NCBI RefSeq assembly: GCF_900111555.1
Contig: NZ_FOHZ01000009.1
Location: 62,001 to 126,000, forward strand
Reading direction: 5' to 3'
DNA length: 64,000 nucleotides
Origin: Marinobacter segnicrescens
Lineage (GTDB): Bacteria > Pseudomonadota > Gammaproteobacteria > Pseudomonadales > Oleiphilaceae
Positions within the stretch are counted from its first letter, which is position 1. Every line of letters starts with the position of its first letter. The translations under genes and the position numbers were made by a program. Positions 9,248 through 16,562 of the stretch are shown in pieces. The notes below the pieces were generated by a model, which saw nothing but the letters and a program-made list of their open reading frames with translations, was not told the origin of the DNA and made no database searches.

Positions 9248-9515
9248 CGTCATCCTCCTGGTCCAGGCGGACCTCACGGGTGACAAAGGCTGCCGTTGCC
9301 AATACCGCCAACAAGGCCAGGACCAGGGCCACATCCCTCAGTGAGGGCATGGCCTGAGCGCTGGCCAGCACCAGCAGAATGGCCACCCCGGTGGTGCCAA
9401 ACAGCTGTGCAGCGAGAATACGATCCGCCGGACGCGGCCCCTGCCAGATCCGTATCAGCCCAAGCAGGAGCGTGAGCAGCAGCCATAGGGCGGTCAGTTC
9501 GAGTGCCAGCGTCAC
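9240..9515 (-). CDS. mrpF: Mrp-type antiporter subunit F
   Basis: This 91-residue protein with three membrane helices matches MrpF. The conserved stretch IRIWQGPRPADRILAAQLFG contains the family GPxxxDR motif, and the last helix (VALVLALLAVLATAAFV) precedes a short charged tail rich in Asp. It overlaps mrpE upstream by ATGA and mrpG downstream by several bases. MrpF is an essential small subunit of the Mrp complex in Bacillus and Staphylococcus. The length and order (E-F-G) are standard. Confidence 0.9.
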   Translation of the reverse strand: MTLALELTALWLLLTLLLGLIRIWQGPRPADRILAAQLFGTTGVAILLVLASAQAMPSLRDVALVLALLAVLATAAFVTREVRLDQEDDGG

Positions 9516-9982
9516 GCTCCCTCCCCGGCCCAGGGCGTAATGCCGAAGAGGCGGGCCACCTGTCGTTCGGTCTCAGCAACCTCTGCGCCTGGATCCTGTC
9601 CGGTATCCAGGCAATGCAACAACAGGTTCTCTCCGTGGACCTCCACACTCAGGGTGCCAGGCATCAGTGACAGCAGGTTGGCCGCGAGCCAGCGAGGGCT
9701 GCCCTCCGGAAGGGTGAAGGGGACCTCCCGCTCTCCCGGGGCCACGGCCAGGTGCCGAGCCAGTAACCGGCGGCTGACATCCCAGCCAGCGGATAGCGAC
9801 TTGACCAGGAACCACCCCGTGAATTGTGGAAGGTACAATGGTTTCACCCGCCAGGTCCCCGGCGGGAAGACCCTGGCGGACAACATCCAGACCAGGGGCA
9901 CCACGACCAGGCCATAGCCCCAGCCCGCTGGATCACCATTGGTGAGTGCCAGCCAGAAGACCGCCAGCAGGGCCAGCCTCAC
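9512..9982 (-). CDS. mrpE: Mrp-type antiporter subunit E
   Basis: This membrane protein of about 156 residues has two N-terminal hydrophobic segments and a cytoplasmic domain with the MrpE motif LANLLSLMPGTLSVEV (as AANLLSLMPGTLSVEVHGE) and a following HCLDTG. The start is taken as GTG at 9982, whose GTGA overlaps the stop of the DUF2798 gene; the frame stays open upstream, but that region is the other gene read out of frame. MrpE is the first true Mrp subunit of this operon. In studied Mrp systems it supports normal activity of the complex, though not always its assembly. Confidence 0.85.
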   Translation of the reverse strand: MRLALLAVFWLALTNGDPAGWGYGLVVVPLVWMLSARVFPPGTWRVKPLYLPQFTGWFLVKSLSAGWDVSRRLLARHLAVAPGEREVPFTLPEGSPRWLAANLLSLMPGTLSVEVHGENLLLHCLDTGQDPGAEVAETERQVARLFGITPWAGEGA

Positions 9983-10242
9983 TGGGCGCCCCGGCCTCGA
10001 AGCCGGGACAGGGCCCGGATGGTCGCATCCGTCATTTTCCGTGCGAGGGGAGCTACCAGCACCACCAGCGGAAATGCCACCGCCCAGGCAACGACCCAGG
10101 CCGGCAGCCACCGCTGCACGAACCCTGACGACAACCCTGTGTTAATGGCGGTTATCACGCCGGACATCAGCAAGGACATGAGTCCGGACATGTAAAATGC
10201 GAAAACCAGCTGCTGAACTTTCATGGAAGGTTGGTTGGCCAA
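9979..10242 (-). CDS. DUF2798 small membrane protein, first gene of the Mrp-type operon
   Basis: This 87-residue protein has two hydrophobic helices (FAFYMSGLMSLLMSGVITAIN and WVVAWAVAFPLVVLVAPLA), with the family pattern of DUF2798. The start is a TTG at 10242: AGGAG lies seven bases before it, whereas the in-frame ATG at 10224 has no recognisable ribosome site. Its end overlaps the mrpE start as GTGA, so it is part of the operon. The role is unknown. It could modulate the antiporter or be a passenger. Its upstream region overlaps the divergent DUF6279 gene leader, so promoters of both must lie between about 10243 and 10420. Confidence 0.72.
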   Translation of the reverse strand: MANQPSMKVQQLVFAFYMSGLMSLLMSGVITAINTGLSSGFVQRWLPAWVVAWAVAFPLVVLVAPLARKMTDATIRALSRLRGRGAQ

Positions 10243-10421
10243 ACTTCATCTCCTGCTGTTGTAAGCATCCATCAGCCCGACCGGGCCGTACAATCTTCTG
10301 GGTACACCTGAATTACCATGGCCAGAACACCTGTCGCATTCCAACCTGGGGGCTCCCTGGCGGAACTCGCTCAGCTCCCGGGAATCCACAGGGTAGCGAA
10401 ATTTCGAAAGGACGTCCGCCA

Positions 10422-11300
10422 GTGCAAGCCATTATCCCCGTTCACGTTCTCCGTATTTCCTGCATTGTGCTGGTTGCAGTTGTGCTGGTTGCAGTTGTGC
10501 TGGGCGCCTGCAGCTCCACCCGGCTGGCCTACCGTTTCGCCGACCAGGGTGTGCTCTGGTGGGTGGACGACTATATCACCCTGACGGGTGACCAGAAGTC
10601 GGCGCTACGGAACGACCTTGAGGCACTCAAAGCCTGGCACTGTGAGACGGAGTTACCCCGTTACTCCGCCTGGCTGGGCGAGCTGAGCCAGGAAATGGCT
10701 AATGGCGAGCTGCCACCGGAGCGTATCGAGTTCCATCGCCAGCAGGTGGCCGACTTTGCCGAGCCCCTGGCCACACGGATCGTACCCATGGCCACCAGAG
10801 TACTGACTGGCCTGAGTGACGAGCAGGTGACCGAGCTCAAAAGCAATATGGACCGTGAACAGGAGGAGCGAAAGCAGGAGTACCTGGGGGCAGGCAGCCG
10901 GGAAAAATCCGCTGAGCGGGTCACTGAGCGCGCCGAACGCTGGCTTGGCACACTCAATGAGCGCCAGCAAGCCATTATCAAAGACTGGACAGCAGGCCGC
11001 CAGGAGCAGACCCGGATCTGGCTGGAAGGGCGGGGACGCTGGCAAAAGGCCCTGGCCGGGATGCTTGAAGACCGCAACCAGCCAGACTTCGACGCCCGCC
11101 TGCGGGACCTGATCCTGAATGCTCCGGACTATCAGGGCGAGGCCTACAGGAACATGCTGGAGACCAATACCCGTGACCTCACGCAGCTGACTCACGACTT
11201 GCTCCAGGCCGCCGACGAGCGACACTGGCAAACCCTGCAGCAAAATACCGCCAGCCTGAAACAGGATGTCACGGCCCTCGCCTGTACCTTACCCGACTGA
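10422..11300 (+). CDS. DUF6279 family lipoprotein
   Basis: This is a predicted periplasmic lipoprotein of about 292 residues. The signal sequence ends with VVLGAC, a good lipobox. The mature part is helical and highly charged, with the family features RLAYRFADQGVLWWVDDYITLT near the start and repeated Arg/Glu/Gln-rich helices later. The best start is GTG at 10422, with AAGGA about ten bases before it; no ATG exists between there and the lipobox. The hydrophobic core of the signal peptide is encoded by a 15-base tandem duplication (LVAVV repeated). It is divergent from the Mrp operon. Function is not known; homologues occur widely in marine gammaproteobacteria. Confidence 0.75.
   Translation: MQAIIPVHVLRISCIVLVAVVLVAVVLGACSSTRLAYRFADQGVLWWVDDYITLTGDQKSALRNDLEALKAWHCETELPRYSAWLGELSQEMANGELPPERIEFHRQQVADFAEPLATRIVPMATRVLTGLSDEQVTELKSNMDREQEERKQEYLGAGSREKSAERVTERAERWLGTLNERQQAIIKDWTAGRQEQTRIWLEGRGRWQKALAGMLEDRNQPDFDARLRDLILNAPDYQGEAYRNMLETNTRDLTQLTHDLLQAADERHWQTLQQNTASLKQDVTALACTLPD
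10465..10503 (+). repeat. 15-base tandem repeat in a signal peptide
   Basis: TTGTGCTGGTTGCAG occurs at 10465-10479 and 10480-10494, followed by a 9-base partial copy. It encodes the repeated LVAVV of the lipoprotein signal peptide. Gain or loss of one unit keeps the frame and changes the hydrophobic length by five residues. Confidence 0.85.
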
Positions 11301-11426
11301 CGTTATCGAACCCTGCCCCGGCGTTACAGGAATGAAGGCCTAACGAATACTCCCGGCCGACCACACCTGCCATCTGAAGGTGTATAGTAGGGCGCTTTCC
11401 CGACCTGCCGGATAACCCGCTACACC

Positions 11427-12836
11427 ATGCTCGACCACGAAAACCAGCCAGTCCCCGATACCCGGGCACCACTGATTCCCCGTATTCTGGGCGAATGGCG
11501 CACGCTCGCCCTGCTTGGCGGGCCCATTCTGGTGGCGCAGATTGCTCAGATGGCCAATGGCGTTATCGATACGGTGATGGCCGGCCATGCCAGCGCCGAG
11601 GACCTGGCGGCGGTAGGCATTGGCAGCAGCATCTGGATGCCCCTGTTCCTGTTCTTCATGGGCCTGCTGGGAGCGCTGCAACCCATCATTTCCGGCTACA
11701 ACGGCGCCCGCGCGGTGCAAAAGATCATGCCCGCCACCTGGCAGGGCTTATATATCGGTGCGATCAGTTCAGCGATCATGATCCTGCTGGTGGTCAACGT
11801 GCGCCCTGTGTTCAATATGCTGAACCTCGACGCGCAGACCTCCGATATTGCTGAAGGCTACCTGGACGCCTTTGCGTGGGGTATACCCTTCATGCTGTTG
11901 ATGGTTGCGCTGCGGGGTCTCACCGATGGCCTGGGCCACACCCGGGTGATCATGGCGTTCTCGGTGCTGGGTACGCTGATCAACCTGCCCCTGAACTGGG
12001 CGCTGATCTACGGCAAGTTCGGCCTGCCGGAAATGGGCGGCATCGGCTGTGGCTGGGCCACGGCTATCTCCAATGCCATTGCCGCCGTTGCCATGGTGTT
12101 CTACCTGAACCGCAGCCCCATCTACAAACACTTCCACCTGATTGCCGACTGGGTGAAACCGGATCCGGAAAACATCCGTTACATCCTGCGCATCGGCCTG
12201 CCCATTGGCTTTACGATCTTTGTGGAAGCCAGCATGTTCTCGGTGATCGCCCTGTTCCTGGCGCCACTGGGACCGGTTGTGGTCGCCGGGCACCAGATTG
12301 CACTCAACGTCACCTCACTCCTGTTCATGCTACCCCTGAGCATCGGCATGGCCCTCACCCTGCGGGTTGCGTTTCTGGTGGGCGCCAGCACCCCGAATAC
12401 GGCCCACCTGCTTTCCCGCAGTTCCCTGTTGCTGGCCTCCGCCACGGCGCTGGTATTCGCCGTCACCCTGTTCCTGTTTGCCGGACCCATTTCCCGGCTG
12501 TATACCGGAGATCCGGAGGTACAGGCGGTGACAACCCTGCTCCTGAAATTTGCTGCTATCTTCCAGATAGCCGACGTCATCCAGGTCAGCTGTATCAGCG
12601 CCCTGCGGGGTTACAAGGACACCCGCATCCCCATGTTCATTATGCTGTTCTCCTTCTGGGGCGTGGGCATGCCCCTGGGTTATGTGCTGACCTTTACCGA
12701 TACCCTGGTTGCCGCCATGGGAGCGCCGGGGTTCTGGGTGGGCATCACCGCGGGGCTGGCTACCGCTGCCCTTCTGCTGGGCACGAGGCTTTTCCTCTAT
12801 ACCCGCACCCGACCGGTTAACTCCGAAATGTCGTGA
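11427..12836 (+). CDS. MATE family multidrug/cation antiporter, NorM-like
   Basis: This 469-residue inner-membrane exporter has about 12 hydrophobic segments in two related halves. The first half shows the NorM signature LALLGGPILVAQIAQMANG and VIDTVMAGHASAEDLAAVGIG split around DTVMAGHASAEDLAAV. The second half has GLPIGFTIFVEASMFSV and the family Gly-His-Gln in AGHQIALNVTSLLFMLPL. NorM proteins expel cationic drugs and dyes in exchange for Na+ or H+. The gene is monocistronic as far as can be seen, with 80 bases before the next gene. Substrate cannot be deduced. Confidence 0.9.
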   Translation: MLDHENQPVPDTRAPLIPRILGEWRTLALLGGPILVAQIAQMANGVIDTVMAGHASAEDLAAVGIGSSIWMPLFLFFMGLLGALQPIISGYNGARAVQKIMPATWQGLYIGAISSAIMILLVVNVRPVFNMLNLDAQTSDIAEGYLDAFAWGIPFMLLMVALRGLTDGLGHTRVIMAFSVLGTLINLPLNWALIYGKFGLPEMGGIGCGWATAISNAIAAVAMVFYLNRSPIYKHFHLIADWVKPDPENIRYILRIGLPIGFTIFVEASMFSVIALFLAPLGPVVVAGHQIALNVTSLLFMLPLSIGMALTLRVAFLVGASTPNTAHLLSRSSLLLASATALVFAVTLFLFAGPISRLYTGDPEVQAVTTLLLKFAAIFQIADVIQVSCISALRGYKDTRIPMFIMLFSFWGVGMPLGYVLTFTDTLVAAMGAPGFWVGITAGLATAALLLGTRLFLYTRTRPVNSEMS

Positions 12837-12918
12837 AGTTTACAAATCCAAACGGAAATTTCCGGCCTGGCCGTCTACGCTGTTAAGACGTATTCCCATT
12901 ATTTTTTGGCAGACGACC

Positions 12919-13680
12919 ATGTGGGCGAAAAGCATCATCCTGTCACTGCTGGTTGCCAGCCCAGGGGCAGCCCTTGCTGAATCAGCTGATCCACCGGGTG
13001 AGTTGCGCTTCGCCAGCATTGCGGACCTGCCCAGCACCACGCTGGCTGTGCAATTGCTCAGCGCCGCCTATGACGACCTCGGAATTGATGTGACCGCCCG
13101 GGAAGTGCCCTCCCGGCGGGCCCTTATGATGGCCAGTATCGGTCAGTTGGATGGTGATCTTTTCCGTATTGCCGAAGTCGCCGACCGCTACCCAAACCTG
13201 ATCCGCGTGCCCTACCCCCTGCTGGAAGGCAAGCTTCATGCTGTGTCGAAATTCCCTGACAACCGCCTGCTGGCAGGCAAAGGGGACTGGAGACCCAGGG
13301 TGGCAGTGCGCAGGGGCGTACTGATCGCTGAACAGACTGCCGACGACCTGAACATGATCCCGGTCCACGCCGACAGCTACCAGCAGATGCAGGCCATGCT
13401 CGACTGGGGCCGGGTTGACCTGGCGCTGGTATCAAGCATTGAGGGCATCTCCCCCCTGCAAAACGAGCGCTGGGACCATCTTTACATCCTCCCGGAACCG
13501 GTCACCCGCTTCACCCTCTACCACTACCTTCATCGCCGCCACGCCAAGCTGGCAGAACCGCTGGCGAACGCTCTGGAGCAACTGGATCGCAGTGGGGAAA
13601 AGGCCGGTATTGCAGATCGGCTGCAGAAGACCTTCAACGTGGCGGATACCCGTTCTGAGAAGGACAGCGCGCGGGAGTGA
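12919..13680 (+). CDS. Periplasmic solute-binding (SBP family 3-like) protein
   Basis: This 253-residue protein has a clear Sec signal peptide (SIILSLLVASPGAALAE) and an extracellular amino-acid-binding-like fold: an N-terminal FASIADLPSTTLAVQLLSAAY segment where a GxxP-type loop would bind substrate, and a second lobe with a PRVAVRRGVLIAEQ strand and an AMLDWGRVDLALVSSIEG element typical of SBP family 3. No permease or ATPase lies nearby, so it may be an orphan sensor-like or redox-independent binding protein as is common in marine gammaproteobacteria. The ATG at 12919 directly opens the signal peptide; the frame upstream of it overlaps the MATE gene and is not coding. Confidence 0.72.
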   Translation: MWAKSIILSLLVASPGAALAESADPPGELRFASIADLPSTTLAVQLLSAAYDDLGIDVTAREVPSRRALMMASIGQLDGDLFRIAEVADRYPNLIRVPYPLLEGKLHAVSKFPDNRLLAGKGDWRPRVAVRRGVLIAEQTADDLNMIPVHADSYQQMQAMLDWGRVDLALVSSIEGISPLQNERWDHLYILPEPVTRFTLYHYLHRRHAKLAEPLANALEQLDRSGEKAGIADRLQKTFNVADTRSEKDSARE

Positions 13681-13747
13681 GAGAAGCATCCTTGACTACC
13701 TAGGGAGGCTCAATACACTCCCCATCAGGAACCTCAAGGAGAGACAT

Positions 13748-14182
13748 ATGGACGTTGTCGTAAAGCTTGACGGTATCGCCGTCGGTATCCCCAGGACAGG
13801 ATTGGGCCTTAACGCCTTTTCCGCTTCTTACATTCAAGTCAACGCAGCTCCGAACCAACCACTGCGCACCTATGGGGTTGCGGAAAGTTTTTCAGTAGGC
13901 GGAGACAACAGCACTCTGGTCTACGGGACTATCACCACAGCCCCAATCAATCTGAGCCCGGAAGAGTTCCAGGCATTCTCGGTCGATAACGTATCCGGAA
14001 AATCGTTCGATATTCAGGTTAGCGGAACCGTACTGGTTTCCGGTAAGGCGGACATTACGATCTCTCTTATCGATGACCAGGGGCGCGTCGAGGAAGTTAT
14101 CCAGCGCAAGGATATCAAGGTTAAAGGTGGCCAGCTTGCATCGACCAATGTTCGCGGGCGCGCGCGCCTGATGCCGCATTAA
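13748..14182 (+). CDS. Unknown 144-residue beta-rich protein
   Basis: I do not recognise this protein. The start ATG at 13748 has AAGGAG seven bases upstream, which is a strong ribosome site. There is no signal peptide or membrane helix. The sequence is rich in Val, Thr, Ser and Gly with alternating hydrophobic residues (FDIQVSGTVLVSGKADITIS), which suggests a beta-sandwich. It is followed 18 bases later by a small membrane protein gene on the same strand, so the two probably form an operon. The codon use is less GC-rich than the neighbours, and a wrecked restriction-modification gene lies just beyond, so recent acquisition is possible. Confidence 0.6.
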   Translation: MDVVVKLDGIAVGIPRTGLGLNAFSASYIQVNAAPNQPLRTYGVAESFSVGGDNSTLVYGTITTAPINLSPEEFQAFSVDNVSGKSFDIQVSGTVLVSGKADITISLIDDQGRVEEVIQRKDIKVKGGQLASTNVRGRARLMPH

Positions 14183-14200
14183 GCTGCAGGAGAATCGGTT

Positions 14201-14569
14201 ATGGTAGTGGCATTCCCCATTACAAGGGCCATTGGCCGTGGCCTGATCTGGTTAGTCCGAATATCGGCGGTTATTTTCTCACTGGCGCTGCTCGCGTTCC
14301 CTTTCCAACGTGAAGCCTTCCTTTCTGCACGACCGAATGGGCCATCAGGCAAAGGCGTGGGCTCCGTCCTTTTCGACCTACTCATGCAACCCTGGCTCTC
14401 CGCACTGCTGGCGGTCACCATGGTCGTTTTTCTGATCGCACGCATCCGCCTGATACCCGATCGCTACTACCGACTCACAGATATGATTTACTTTGGCATG
14501 GTGACCGCCCTGCTTGCAGCCCTGCAGGCCCTGGCGTACCTGCCTGCATTATTGGCGCCACCCGTATGA
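14201..14569 (+). CDS. Unknown small membrane protein (122 residues)
   Basis: I do not recognise this family. Three hydrophobic stretches are visible (LIWLVRISAVIFSLALLAF, PWLSALLAVTMVVFLIA, MIYFGMVTALLAALQALAYL), consistent with three membrane helices. AGGAGAATCGGTT precedes the ATG. It lies 18 bases after the beta-rich unknown gene and is probably co-transcribed with it. It ends shortly before the convergent remnant of a type I methylase gene. Confidence 0.55.
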   Translation: MVVAFPITRAIGRGLIWLVRISAVIFSLALLAFPFQREAFLSARPNGPSGKGVGSVLFDLLMQPWLSALLAVTMVVFLIARIRLIPDRYYRLTDMIYFGMVTALLAALQALAYLPALLAPPV

Positions 14570-14729
14570 CTCAACGTCACGCAACCCACTTCCGGCCACT
14601 AGCCGCAAACTCTACTACCAGCTCGAAGACGTTGTCACACTCGTTCAGCTCTTCCGGCTTCGCGGTATAGCAATCCAACACATTGAAGCTGTGCAGCGGG
14701 AAAATCCAGTAAGGCCGGAAATTCCAGCC

Positions 14730-15121
14730 AGGAAGAACTCGTAGATTTTGCCAAAGATGTCGCCATTGGCATCGGCGGGAATACGGGAAAAGTTCTTGAG
14801 CAGTTCCACAAGCAGGGTGTTGCTGGTGCGGGTAAGGGCAAAGTATTCGTCCTTGGGCAGGATGCCATCCAGCTCGGGTTTGTATTCCTCGATGGCTTCC
14901 ATGGCCTGCTTGATCTTTCGTGCCGGGTACCTCCGAATTCCGCGAACTCTCTGCTGATGTCCGACTCGGCACGTTTTGTATATGTCATCGGCGAATTTCA
15001 TGAAGCTCAGGCCGAGTAGCGGCGTGGCATATTCGCGGGACTTGAGATCGGAGTTCGCCCACAGGTTATCGGCGGCAGACCAGGGGTCATCTTCAAGCTA
15101 TTTGGACTGTTCAGCATTCAT
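14730..15121 (-). pseudogene. hsdM: Remnant of a type I restriction-modification methyltransferase gene (hsdM)
   Basis: Read on the minus strand from 15121, the sequence begins MNAEQSK, then meets a TAG at codon 8, continues LEDDPWSAADNLWANSDL and KSREYATPLLGLSFMKFADD, and then shifts frame (KRAESDISREFAEF). A second block in another frame reads PKDEYFALTRTSNTLLVELL and KNFSRIPADANGDIFGKIYE. These are the recognisable N-terminal and early middle parts of HsdM, with well over 100 residues deleted between them and the entire catalytic domain missing. So the gene has a nonsense codon, at least one frameshift and large deletions. No hsdS or hsdR remains. The stretch 14570-14729 has open frames on the minus strand but nothing I recognise. 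Confidence 0.85.
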
Positions 15122-15295
15122 GTCGGGTTAGGCTCCCACCAGTCCGGATAGCAATACGAGAGCCGACTCTAAACGACTACCCAGCGCCGGCCAAGTCTGG
15201 TGCATCACTTTACCTGAAAGGAGCCCCCCGCACGCTCAATCCAAGTGACTAATTGCCCGGCTTATTATAGGAGCTGAAGGCTGCCGCGCAGACTC

Positions 15296-15925
15296 TTACA
15301 GAGGCCTCGCCAGAGCTGCTCCAGCCACCCCATTACCCCGGGAGCGCCACAACGGATAGGGAATACCGGACAGCCGGTTCATGACGAACGCATGGGCCAG
15401 CAGGATCAGCACCCCGGCCATCAGAATGGGCAGTTGGGCAGGATCCGGCATCAGCCCCAGGGACACGATCAACGCTGTGGCACCCGCCGGCGGATGGGGC
15501 ACACGGAACAGCACCATCAGGCAACCAGTGAGCCCCAGGGACAAGGCCGCCGCTCCGACTCGGGCGCCATCGACGCCTTCCAGGAAAGCCGAAGGATGAC
15601 TCTGCAAGCCAAACACGTACAGGCTCAGCAGCCCCATCACCGCGCCCAGAAAGTGACCGCACAGGGTGTTCCGCGGTGACGCCGGCTCCGCCATGGGCAC
15701 ATGAAACAGAATAAACGCCGTGGCTCCGAGGGAGGGGAAGATAAACGCTTCCTGGGTAACCAGGGCGACAAACGCCACCAGCGCAATGCTCACCCCACCA
15801 TTGATCAGGCTGAACCCGGCCATCACCGTCTTGCGGCTGTAACGGGCAGCCAGGCTCTCCAGGTGAAGTGCCCGCAGCACCCCGGCCGTCAATTGCCAGC
15901 GTAATCGTTCGTTCCGTGCCCCCAT
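15296..15925 (-). CDS. HPP family integral membrane protein
   Basis: This 209-residue membrane protein has about five hydrophobic segments and the family-defining motif in FRVPHPPAGATALIVSLG, together with the N-terminal IFPSLGATAFILFHVPMAEPASPRN, both typical of HPP proteins. Plant and cyanobacterial HPP members transport nitrite across membranes, which is of interest given the nitrate assimilation genes about 20 kb away, but the link is only an inference. The start at 15925 gives a short cytoplasmic leader of basic residues before the first helix. It is divergent from the thioesterase gene. Confidence 0.85.
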   Translation of the reverse strand: MGARNERLRWQLTAGVLRALHLESLAARYSRKTVMAGFSLINGGVSIALVAFVALVTQEAFIFPSLGATAFILFHVPMAEPASPRNTLCGHFLGAVMGLLSLYVFGLQSHPSAFLEGVDGARVGAAALSLGLTGCLMVLFRVPHPPAGATALIVSLGLMPDPAQLPILMAGVLILLAHAFVMNRLSGIPYPLWRSRGNGVAGAALARPL

Positions 15926-16118
15926 GAGCGCCCCTGCACCAAAAAAGGGCGTAATGGTAAGGGGCGGCTATCGCAGTGACAAATATCAAATATCGATAAG
16001 GGTAATCGGCTCGCCGGGAAGCATACGTCAATGGCATTTCCCTTGCCGAGCGGGGTCACTAATGACAAACCGATACTGGCGAGTACACTGTGGGCTTACC
16101 GATACAACAGGAGAGGTT

Positions 16119-16562
16119 ATGAGCGATAACCCCATGGAATTCCGCTTTCGGGTCCGCTATGCCGAATGCGATGCCCAGCAAGTGGTCTTCAATGCCCGCT
16201 ACGCGGACTACGTGGACATTGCGGTAAACGAATACATCCGTGCGGTCTTCGGCCATTACCAGAACATGCTGGATGCCGGGCTGGATATGCAAGTGGTCAG
16301 CATGACCCTCAACTGGTCCGCCCCCGCCCACTTTGATGACGTGCTCTGTGCCCGCATCAGCGTGAAACGCCTGGGCAACACCTCGTTCACCCTTGAGGTG
16401 AACTTCGTGCGGTATCCGGATGCGTCGCCGATTGCCACGGCAGACGTGGTCTATGTCATGATTGACCCGGCCACATCCAGCAAGAAAACCATTCCTGACG
16501 ACGTCCGCGAGCGGATGGTCACTGCCGGCCAGGGTGTCGTGGTCAGCCATGCCGGAGAGTAA
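16119..16562 (+). CDS. Acyl-CoA thioesterase, hotdog fold (4HBT/YbgC-like)
   Basis: This cytoplasmic protein of 147 residues has the hotdog-fold thioesterase pattern: FRVRYAECDAQQVVFNARYADYVD contains the conserved Asp (ECDAQQVVFN), which is the catalytic position in 4-hydroxybenzoyl-CoA thioesterase-like enzymes. The length fits a single hotdog domain. CAGGAGAGG precedes the ATG at 16119; the frame upstream overlaps nothing coding. It probably hydrolyses acyl-CoA esters, but the chain specificity cannot be judged. Its last 14 bases overlap the start of the HD-GYP-like gene, so the two are likely translationally coupled. Confidence 0.82.
   Translation: MSDNPMEFRFRVRYAECDAQQVVFNARYADYVDIAVNEYIRAVFGHYQNMLDAGLDMQVVSMTLNWSAPAHFDDVLCARISVKRLGNTSFTLEVNFVRYPDASPIATADVVYVMIDPATSSKKTIPDDVRERMVTAGQGVVVSHAGE

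Noticed and set aside
14577..14729. Continuation of the hsdM remnant towards 14577
   Set aside because: Open frames exist on the minus strand there, but none shows recognisable HsdM or other similarity, so the pseudogene call stops at 14730.
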